Shown here: piece after piece, positions 1-5,031 of the stretch
Layout: every line of letters begins with the position of its first letter
Numbering within the stretch: the first letter of the stretch is position 1
Assembly: GCA_022792945.1 (NCBI GenBank)
Contig: JAAWBZ010000097.1
Coordinates: 1-38,316 of the forward strand
Source of the DNA: Oscillospiraceae bacterium
GTDB lineage: Bacteria > Bacillota > Clostridia > Oscillospirales > Oscillospiraceae
Length of the DNA stretch: 38,316 nt
Direction: 5' to 3'
Translations under genes and position numbers: made by a program
Notes under the pieces: generated by a model
Told to the model about the DNA's origin: nothing
Seen by the model: the letters and a program-made list of their open reading frames with translations, nothing else
Databases searched by the model: none

Positions 1-66
1 CGCAAAGAATTTATGCGTCAGAAACAGCAAATCGTGAACACTCTTTTTGAGCAAGGCAGCTGCTGA
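1..66 (+). CDS. C-terminal end of an unidentified protein (partial)
   Basis: Reading frame 1 is open from the first base to a TGA at 64-66 and ends in the peptide FEQGSC. A good intrinsic terminator follows about 16 bases later, which fits a real gene end. Too little is present to name a family. It lies in the same AT-richer accessory block as the genes that follow. Confidence 0.45.
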   Translation, partial: RKEFMRQKQQIVNTLFEQGSC

Positions 67-82
67 TTTTGTTACCCACCCC

Positions 83-116
83 CGCCGAAAAACTACAAAA
101 TTTCTTCGGCGTTTTC
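83..116 (+). terminator. Intrinsic terminator after the partial first gene
   Basis: The 7-bp stem CGCCGAA (83-89) and TTCGGCG (105-111) encloses a 15-nt A-rich loop and is followed by TTTTCTT. It separates the partial gene at the left edge from the DUF6173-like gene. Confidence 0.6.
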
Positions 117-142
117 TTACAATTTCAAATTGGCGTTGACAA

Positions 143-478
143 ATGGAGAAGTTTCAGAAATCGCAGGAAACTGCACCTGCACCCAATGTTCGTGAGGCAA
201 TAAGTGCAAATGCGTACTGCTATGCGGACTACTCGTATAAAGTCATCATGGAGCGCATCAAAGAATTTGAGACTGGACTTGATGACGAACACGAGGTAGC
301 GGTAAAGCTGGCCTCATTTGGACAGGCTATAACCATGTCCGTGAGTGATATCGGGTACTCCAACCCAAGTACATTGATTTTTTACGGCTATGTTGGAGAG
401 CAATACGCTACTTTAGTTCAGCACATGTCACAGCTTAATTTTTTGCTTCTCGCCGTAAAGAAAAAATGGCTATATTGA
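143..478 (+). CDS. DUF6173-like protein, probably 3'-truncated
   Basis: The 111-residue product matches my recollection of the DUF6173 family, small proteins of unknown function in Firmicute accessory regions. Family-like signatures are the YKVIMERIKEFE helix, the segment around DDEHEVAVKLASFGQ, and QHMSQLNFLLLAV near the C terminus. Family members normally continue past that last motif with a short charged, Pro/Arg-rich tail. Here the frame instead runs into KKKWLY and stops. The next gene lacks its own N terminus, so the two look joined by a deletion near 455-470. No clear ribosome binding site precedes the ATG at 143. The family call is from memory and moderately sure; function is unknown. 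Confidence 0.6.
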   Translation: MEKFQKSQETAPAPNVREAISANAYCYADYSYKVIMERIKEFETGLDDEHEVAVKLASFGQAITMSVSDIGYSNPSTLIFYGYVGEQYATLVQHMSQLNFLLLAVKKKWLY

Positions 479-491
479 TGGAAAGACTGTT

Positions 492-932
492 TTGATTTAT
501 CCGAGAAGTAATGCTATTCAATTCCCCTCTTATGTACCAAAGTCCATAAGGCAAGATTACGAAGAGGCTTGCGCAATCAGTAGTCAAAGCCCCAAAGCTT
601 CCGCCACACTAGCTCGCCGCTGCCTTCAAGGAATGATTCGTGATTTCTGGAGAATCAAGAAAAACCGCCTCATAGATGAAATAGCAGACTTGCAAGGAAA
701 AATACCTGCTTCGCAGTGGGCAGCAATTGACGCATTACGCAAAATCGGAAATATCGGTGCCCACATGGAAAAGGACGTTAATACCATCATCGATGTTGAC
801 CAAGGGGAAGCTGAAAGACTGATAATGCTAATAGAATTGTTGATTGATAAGTGGTACATTGCACGGAATGAAGAAGCAACCCTCTTGGAAAGCATTGTTG
901 CGGACGTTGAAAGTAAAAGATTGCCTAAGTGA
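492..932 (+). CDS. DUF4145 domain protein, probably 5'-truncated
   Basis: Residues about 17-115 carry a DUF4145 domain: the IRQDYEEACAIS helix, a central ARRCLQGMIRDF segment and DALRKIGNIGAHM. Full-length family members often have about 60-80 extra N-terminal residues with a zinc-ribbon-like part. Here the frame opens only at about 459, reading RKNGYIDGKTVLIYPRS, which resembles the middle of such a protein. The only nearby start is a TTG at 492 with no ribosome binding site. DUF4145 proteins are often found beside restriction or other defence genes, but no such partner is visible. The domain looks intact; expression is doubtful. The gene overlaps the convergent small gene at 925-1110 by 8 bases. 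Confidence 0.6.
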   Translation: MIYPRSNAIQFPSYVPKSIRQDYEEACAISSQSPKASATLARRCLQGMIRDFWRIKKNRLIDEIADLQGKIPASQWAAIDALRKIGNIGAHMEKDVNTIIDVDQGEAERLIMLIELLIDKWYIARNEEATLLESIVADVESKRLPK

Positions 933-1110
933 TTTTAGTTTCCGAATCATGTTCTGCCAACAATTCGCCCTCAAAGCTCCAGTATTGGATCACAATACGG
1001 CACGGGTCTTCTTTACTTCCCGCCCCTCTTGCCGCAGTCGTCTTGATAACCCGGATAACCTCTGCGCTGTTTGTCCCCCCAGGACGAGCAGCGCTTTTTT
1101 CTATGCTCAT
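925..1110 (-). CDS. Small accessory protein of unknown function (61 aa)
   Basis: A 61-residue protein with a disordered start and a core reading RVIKTTAARGAGSKEDP then IVIQYWSFEGELLAEHD. I recall similar short proteins beside repressors in Firmicute mobile elements, but know no function for them. The ATG at 1110 has GGAG just upstream plus a longer purine tract. It lies 55 bases downstream of the XRE gene at 1166-1399 on the same strand, so the two probably form one unit driven by the promoter at 1441-1469. Its stop overlaps the convergent DUF4145 gene. Confidence 0.6.
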   Translation of the reverse strand: MSIEKSAARPGGTNSAEVIRVIKTTAARGAGSKEDPCRIVIQYWSFEGELLAEHDSETKIT

Positions 1111-1165
1111 GCTCCTTCACCCCCTTTCAGACTTGATATGCCAATGTAGGCTCCTTGCCCACAAC

Positions 1166-1399
1166 CTACGTGCTACTCTGGCTGGCTTTTTCATGCACCG
1201 CTCGATCCTGCTCGGCAATATAGTCCAGCGAAACATCAAACAGCTTGGATATCTTTTCAGCCAAAGCCATGTCTAAACGTTGCTGCCGGATTCCTTTTTC
1301 AATTAAGGAATAGTAACTTTCCGATACGCCAAGTTTTGATGCTGCTACTTTCAGCGTGAGGCCCTGGTCCCGACGTAATTTCAACAGCCATTCTCTCAT
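1166..1399 (-). CDS. XRE-family HTH regulator (Cro/CI type, 77 aa)
   Basis: A short helix-turn-helix protein of the Cro/CI type. The HTH spans about residues 5-60: LRRDQGLTLKVAASKLGVS, then SESYYSLIEKG and the FDVSLDYIA closing helix typical of XRE repressors. There is no C-terminal protease or oligomerisation domain, so it is probably a small DNA-binding regulator. The start ATG at 1399 follows AGGAAGTGAG. It is transcribed divergently from the longer XRE gene at 1550, and the intergenic region holds a consensus promoter and four operator-like repeats. This is the layout of a lysogeny or transfer switch in an integrated element. The target genes cannot be read from the sequence. Confidence 0.85.
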   Translation of the reverse strand: MREWLLKLRRDQGLTLKVAASKLGVSESYYSLIEKGIRQQRLDMALAEKISKLFDVSLDYIAEQDRAVHEKASQSST

Positions 1400-1414
1400 A
1401 ATCTCACTTCCTTT

Positions 1415-1522
1415 CTATACATTTTGGAAAGTATATGTCTATATTACCATTAACTATACGATTTGTCAAGAATTTTCTATACAATTCGTAAAGTTCTATT
1501 TACTTTTCAATTTGTGAAGTGT
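1415..1522. promoter_or_regulatory. Four operator-like repeats between divergent repressors
   Basis: Four related imperfect palindromes start near 1415, 1454, 1477 and 1503: CTATACATTTTGGAAAG, CTATACGATTTGTCAAG, CTATACAATTCGTAAAG and CTTTTCAATTTGTGAAG. The shared pattern is CTWTACAATTTGTAAAG, with arms CTTTAC and GTAAAG. They surround and overlap the minus-strand promoter and lie upstream of the plus-strand start at 1550. They are probably bound by one or both flanking XRE proteins; which one binds is inference. Confidence 0.65.
1441..1469 (-). promoter_or_regulatory. Promoter of the 1166-1399 XRE gene
   Basis: On the minus strand, TTGACA (1469-1464) and TAATAT (1446-1441) are separated by exactly 17 bases. 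The -35 box lies inside the second operator-like repeat, so a bound repressor would block polymerase. Confidence 0.75.
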
Positions 1523-1549
1523 AAGATGGCCACAGAGAGGTGATAACGC

Positions 1550-2137
1550 ATGAATCGTATCCGCGAATTAAGAAAAGCCCGTGGTATCACCATGAAACAA
1601 CTGGGTGAGGCAATTGGGCTTGCAGAAAGTACTATTTCGCACTACGAGACGGGCCGGCGCCAGCCAGATAATGAAGCGCTTTTTAAACTTGGAGACTATT
1701 TGAACGTCCCACTTGGATACTTACTCGGTTCTGAAGTTAAGGACCAGTATTCTGCAAAATTCAGAGAAGAATTATTCTGCCGTCTCGAAAGAGACGAGCT
1801 GTCTGGTGATGAGGATTGCGCCTGCTATGAACCTGAGTTAAGAGAAATAGTTAATAGTGAGTATCCGCTTTCTTTTGCTGAAGCATGTGATGCAGCCGAA
1901 AAGGCCGGAATATCAATTGATGATTTGATTTGGGACAACGCTGATAACATACCTGACAATAGTAAAAAATCCCCCGGTACAGATAAATCCGTACCGGAGG
2001 ACGAACAGGACAAAGAGATTATGCGCCTTGTGGCAAAGATGACGCCTGAGCAGAAGGTTCTTCTGCTGGCGCTCCTGCGCACAACACTCGGGCAAAGTCA
2101 AGGAACACCTGCTTCTGGTCAGGTGTCAAGCACTTGA
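1550..2137 (+). CDS. XRE-family repressor-like protein (195 aa)
   Basis: The N-terminal HTH (about residues 3-60) is typical: RELRKARGITMKQLGEAIG, the recognition segment ESTISHYETGRRQP and LNVPLGYLLG. Residues 65-150 are acidic and unrecognised, followed by a linker rich in Ser, Lys and Asp. A C-terminal helix reads IMRLVAKMTPEQKVLLLALL. No LexA-type Ser-Lys protease pair is seen, so induction by RecA-style self-cleavage is unlikely. The start has AGAGGTGAT at good spacing. It faces the shorter XRE gene across four operator-like repeats and is probably the main repressor of the element. The last 120 bases overlap a possible convergent small gene at 2019-2171. Confidence 0.85.
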   Translation: MNRIRELRKARGITMKQLGEAIGLAESTISHYETGRRQPDNEALFKLGDYLNVPLGYLLGSEVKDQYSAKFREELFCRLERDELSGDEDCACYEPELREIVNSEYPLSFAEACDAAEKAGISIDDLIWDNADNIPDNSKKSPGTDKSVPEDEQDKEIMRLVAKMTPEQKVLLLALLRTTLGQSQGTPASGQVSST

Positions 2138-2171
2138 TAAACTCCAGAATTTGAGCGTCAAGGTCTGGCAT
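2019..2171 (-). CDS. Possible 50-aa antisense-overlapping small protein
   Basis: A minus-strand frame starts at ATG 2171 after AAAGGA and encodes a 50-residue peptide beginning MPDLDAQILEFIKCLTPDQK. Its pattern, a helical segment with TPDQKQVFLDF, resembles the C-terminal helix of the overlapping XRE protein (TPEQKVLLLALL) and other short mobile-element proteins. An extended -10 element lies about 50 bases upstream. Overlap with the end of a real gene in antisense is unusual and lowers confidence. It could be a chance frame. Confidence 0.35.
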   Translation of the reverse strand: MPDLDAQILEFIKCLTPDQKQVFLDFARVLCAGAPAEEPSAQASSLPQGA

Positions 2172-2221
2172 AGCATTTCCTTTCCGCCCTGGCGCCAAGG
2201 TTGTGTAGTTTGCGCAATTTC

Positions 2222-2230
2222 ATTATAACA
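2222..2230 (-). promoter_or_regulatory. Extended -10 element for the 2019-2171 frame
   Basis: On the minus strand the string TGTTATAAT is a perfect extended -10 (TGn plus TATAAT). No good -35 is visible 17-18 bases upstream, as expected for extended -10 promoters. It lies 51 bases ahead of the ATG at 2171. Confidence 0.4.
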
Positions 2231-2279
2231 CACGGGAAGAAAATTGTGGAAAAAATATAAGAATTAAGGAGTTTCTGCG

Positions 2280-2552
2280 ATGATGTACCCATTTCTGACT
2301 CTGGATGACGGCACAGAGATCGTCCACTCGGAGATGCAGGAGAACGGGCAGGTCAAGGTGTATCTGGAGCGGCCGGATGAAAAGGACTGTTTTCACCATG
2401 CCACCTGCTATCTGCCCGGCTATACCTGGGAGGACGCCTTTGGCTTTTCCCCGGCAGAGCTGGCGCGCTTCGACGAAGTGATCCACTCTACGGCGCACCT
2501 GATCCTGCAATTTTCCCAGGAGGGAGGCTTCGACGGTGCCGCAAGTTTTTAA
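2280..2552 (+). CDS. Partner protein of the DUF4160 gene (90 aa)
   Basis: A 90-residue acidic protein that begins with tandem ATG codons after AAGGAG. Visible features are a beta-rich start (YPFLTLDDGTEIVHSEM), a CFHHATCYLPGY centre and a helical end. I know of no function. It overlaps the downstream DUF4160 gene by 17 bases, so the two are translationally coupled. DUF4160 genes are commonly paired with a small partner such as DUF2442 in toxin-antitoxin-like cassettes. This protein fills that slot but does not clearly look like DUF2442. Confidence 0.7.
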   Translation: MMYPFLTLDDGTEIVHSEMQENGQVKVYLERPDEKDCFHHATCYLPGYTWEDAFGFSPAELARFDEVIHSTAHLILQFSQEGGFDGAASF

Positions 2553-2814
2553 GATCGGCTCCTACTGGGTGTTCTTCTGGTCCAACGAGAACGACCCGCT
2601 CGAGCCGATCCACGTCCACGTCTGCCAGGGCGCGCCCCGAGCCGACGCGACAAAGGTCTGGATCACACAGGCTGGCAAGTGTTATCTCTGTCACAACCGC
2701 TCCCAGATCCCGGAGCGGACGCTTCGCAATATCCTGCAAATCATCGAGGCGAGAAGCAACGAGGTCATTGAGAAGTGGATTTCTTATTTTGGACAAATCC
2801 GGTATTATTGCTGA
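2536..2814 (+). CDS. DUF4160 domain protein (92 aa)
   Basis: The product reads like a DUF4160 protein: PQVFKIGSYWVFFWSNEND, the conserved IHVHV motif (residues about 25-29) and the closing helix EVIEKWISYFG. A GTG at 2536 is the best start because it places the conserved N terminus at residue 2. It overlaps the upstream gene by 17 bases. DUF4160 and small partners form two-gene cassettes in many genomes and are suspected to be toxin-antitoxin modules; biochemical activity is not settled. Two extra cysteines in the centre (CYLC) are unusual for the small family and could bind metal, which is inference. Confidence 0.75.
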   Translation: MPQVFKIGSYWVFFWSNENDPLEPIHVHVCQGAPRADATKVWITQAGKCYLCHNRSQIPERTLRNILQIIEARSNEVIEKWISYFGQIRYYC

Positions 2815-2825
2815 CAAAATAAAAA

Positions 2826-2894
2826 CCGCCCCCGGTGCTGCAAACACCGGAGGCGGCTGTGAGGGCAACAAACTTTCGACGGCCTGTTGCCCTC
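2826..2894 (+). promoter_or_regulatory. Two strong hairpins in the integrase leader
   Basis: Hairpin A pairs CCGCC and CCGGTG (2826-2837) with CACCGG and GGCGG (2845-2856), with one mismatch. Hairpin B is a perfect 10-bp stem, GAGGGCAACA (2861-2870) with TGTTGCCCTC (2885-2894). Neither has a clean T-tract. They lie between the DUF4160 stop and the integrase ribosome binding site. They could end the upstream operon, control integrase translation, or form part of the recombination site. Confidence 0.5.
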
Positions 2895-2924
2895 CTATCA
2901 TACTATGGATCGGAGGGGAACGCA

Positions 2925-4049
2925 ATCGCAAAACGATCAGTCAAGCGGGAAAACGGCTGCGGCTCTGTGTATAAGCGCAGCGACGTCCGCACGCGTCCTT
3001 GGGTGGCTGTGGCCCCGGCGCGTTATGTAGCAGACCCGGTGACGGGGAGGATCAAGGCGGTGCGGGAGCGGCTTGGCTCCTTCGCAACAGCTCGCGAGGC
3101 CAAGGACGCATTGGAAGAATTCCGGCGTGCGCCGACGGCCAAAGTCAACATTACATTTGCGGGTGTCTATGAGGAATGGAGCGAGATTGCATTCCGCACC
3201 ATCTCAAAACAGACCCAGGACAATTATACGGCCTCCTATGCCAAGTTCTCCAGTCTGTACAATGAGACGTTCCGGGAACTGCGGACCGGACAGTATCAAG
3301 CTGTCATCGACTACTATTCCGCGCCGTTTCCTGCCGTAAAGAACAATGGCAGCCCTAAGCTGGACAGTACCGGACAGCCAGCTATGTCCAAGCCGCTTTC
3401 GTTTTCGTCCCTGTCCAAGATGAAGGCCTTGCTGACGCAGCTGTATGACTACGCTATGCAGAATGATATTGTCCACAAGAATTACGCCGCATTCCTCACA
3501 CTGCCCAGGCATGAGAAAGCCCCCAAGGACTGTTTTACCGAGCAGGAGCTCCAACGGATTGAGAGCGCGGTAGGCAGCGTCCCCCATGCAGACAGTATTC
3601 TGCTCATGTGCTATACCGGCTTTCGAATCGCGGAGTTCCTGGAGCTGCGGCCAGAAGACTATGATCCGATGAACCGCACGCTGACCGGTGGGAAAAAGAC
3701 TGAGGCAGGCCGCAACAGAATCGTCCCAGTTTACAAGAGGATACAGCCCATTCTGGATGCAAAGCTGGCTATGGGTGGCGAAACCATTATCTGCAATGAA
3801 GATGGGAAGCCGTACACACCGGACAGCTTCCGACGGCGCTACTATTTTCCAGCTCTGGAAAAGCTGGGCATACGGCGGCTAACGCCCCATGCGACGCGCC
3901 ATACTTTCGCCACCCGCTTATCTGCAGCTGGCGCCAGGGCGGAGGATATCCAGGCTCTGGCCGGGCATGAGGACTATGAAATGACTGCGAACACATACAT
4001 CCATCAGGACATCGCTACGCTGCGGCGTGCGATAGAAAAAATGGCTTGA
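2925..4049 (+). CDS. Tyrosine recombinase / site-specific integrase
   Basis: A phage or ICE-type tyrosine integrase of about 374 residues. It has a basic N terminus (KRENGCGSVYKRSD), an AP2-like arm-binding start, a SAM-like core-binding domain and a C-terminal catalytic domain. Catalytic residues are visible: Arg234 in TGFRIAEFL, Lys in GGKKTEAGR, His322 and Arg325 in HATRH, His348 in AGHED and the nucleophile Tyr358 in ANTYIH. The start is odd. The expected family start (MAKRS-like) falls on ATC at 2925, 8 bases after a perfect GGAGG, and no ATG is near. An in-frame GTG at 2835 lies inside a hairpin. ATC initiation is therefore my choice but not proven. The gene faces the tRNA-Pro 3' end 148 bases downstream, the likely integration site. 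Confidence 0.9.
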   Translation: MAKRSVKRENGCGSVYKRSDVRTRPWVAVAPARYVADPVTGRIKAVRERLGSFATAREAKDALEEFRRAPTAKVNITFAGVYEEWSEIAFRTISKQTQDNYTASYAKFSSLYNETFRELRTGQYQAVIDYYSAPFPAVKNNGSPKLDSTGQPAMSKPLSFSSLSKMKALLTQLYDYAMQNDIVHKNYAAFLTLPRHEKAPKDCFTEQELQRIESAVGSVPHADSILLMCYTGFRIAEFLELRPEDYDPMNRTLTGGKKTEAGRNRIVPVYKRIQPILDAKLAMGGETIICNEDGKPYTPDSFRRRYYFPALEKLGIRRLTPHATRHTFATRLSAAGARAEDIQALAGHEDYEMTANTYIHQDIATLRRAIEKMA

Positions 4050-4163
4050 CACACGGGCACCCCAAATAATTGGTACAGAGCATTTTTAGGGGATCAAGGC
4101 CCGGAGCAACCCCGGAGCAACATCCCGAAAACAGCAGAAAGAATCACATGAAAAAAGTTCAGA

Positions 4164-4197
4164 AAAACCACCGAAATCATAAGATTTCGGTGGTTTT
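4164..4197. terminator. Terminator hairpin between integrase and tRNA-Pro
   Basis: A perfect 15-bp inverted repeat, AAAACCACCGAAATC (4164-4178) and GATTTCGGTGGTTTT (4183-4197), has a 4-nt loop. A and T tracts at both ends let it work in either direction. It abuts the 3' end of the minus-strand tRNA and ends its transcript; it could also stop integrase transcription. Confidence 0.75.
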
Positions 4198-4240
4198 GGT
4201 CCGAGTGACTGGATTCGAACCAGCGGCCTCTTGAACCCCA
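4197..4240. other. Candidate attachment site (tRNA-Pro 3' half)
   Basis: Tyrosine integrases often recombine at tRNA 3' ends. The integrase ends 148 bases from the tRNA 3' end, and the accessory genes all lie on that side. The duplicated core at the other end of the element is not in the window, so the exact core cannot be set. Confidence 0.4.
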
Positions 4241-4273
4241 TTCAAGCGCGATACCAAACTTCGCCACACCCGG
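4197..4273 (-). tRNA. tRNA-Pro (anticodon GGG)
   Basis: The minus strand folds as a 77-nt tRNA with the CCA encoded. The acceptor CCGGGTG pairs with CACTCGG (one G-U). The anticodon stem is CTTGA/TCAAG with loop ATGGGGT, giving anticodon GGG. The T-arm contains GGTTCGAATCC. It remains intact next to the integrase, so the element restores the gene's 3' end on insertion. Confidence 0.93.
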
Positions 4274-4371
4274 ATTTTCTTGCTGCGCTTTCCAGCGCTC
4301 AAATATCATATCACAGGCGGACGGATTTTGCAAGCCCTAATTTGAAAAAATCGGGAAATTTTGCGCCTCGC

Positions 4372-5031
4372 TCACCGAAAGGCCTCCAGCGACGCGTCCA
4401 GCAGCGCCAGGCGGGTGCTTTTGGCAAAATCCGGGGCGTATGCCGGCAGGTGCGTGCGGATGGCTTTGGACAGAAGGTCCGGGTTCAGCGACGGGTTCTG
4501 CGCGCAGATCACCGCCTCCAGGCACAGGGTATGCCCGTCTGCCGCCCGGACCGTCAGCGCGCGGATCAGGGGGCGGATATCCTGCTGAACGGGCCCGTTT
4601 TTGGAGTTCTTCTCCACCACCAGAGTCTCCCGGGCAAACAGCGCCTCCAGCTGCGCCGCGGCCCCCTCCGAAACGCCGCGGTCGTATTTCAGGTCCACCC
4701 GGACGCGGAGGTGGGTCAGCTCCTTGAGCCTGCGGGTGCCCTCATACGCCTCGCGGCAGACAATGCCCGCCGGCAGCACGGCGTTGAGCCGCGCGGGGAG
4801 CGCCCCCAGGTCCACGGTCTCATCGGTCAGCTCGCACTCCAGCAGCTCGCAGACGCTCTCCGTGCCCACCGACAGGGGCAGCGCCAGGGAGACGAAAGCG
4901 TGGGGACTGTAGCCCTGGGTGTGGCGCAGGGAGAGCCCCGCCCGGCGGAACGCCCGCTGAAATACCCGCATCAGGTCCAGGTGGGAGATCCAAATGCCGC
5001 TGCCGGTCTTCTCAAACCGAATCCTAAGCAT
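4372..5031 (-). CDS. TIGR03936 / DUF2344 radical-SAM-associated protein
   Basis: A 219-residue protein of the DUF2344 (TIGR03936) family, which nearly always accompanies TIGR03960 radical SAM proteins and is sometimes fused to them. Hallmarks are RIRFEKTGSGIWISHLDLMR at the start, RRAGLSLRHTQGYSPHAFVSLALPL and a conserved GTES segment. The role is unknown; proximity to ribonuclease G and ribosomal genes in clostridia suggests RNA or ribosome work. It overlaps the upstream radical SAM gene by 8 bases, so the two are coupled. In many relatives rng and rplU follow; here a tRNA and the integrated element follow instead. Confidence 0.9.
   Translation of the reverse strand: MLRIRFEKTGSGIWISHLDLMRVFQRAFRRAGLSLRHTQGYSPHAFVSLALPLSVGTESVCELLECELTDETVDLGALPARLNAVLPAGIVCREAYEGTRRLKELTHLRVRVDLKYDRGVSEGAAAQLEALFARETLVVEKNSKNGPVQQDIRPLIRALTVRAADGHTLCLEAVICAQNPSLNPDLLSKAIRTHLPAYAPDFAKSTRLALLDASLEAFR

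Noticed and set aside
844-1276. Two plus-strand frames opposite the 61-aa and XRE genes
   Set aside because: The minus strand carries a recognisable XRE gene with a consensus promoter. The plus frames have no family resemblance.
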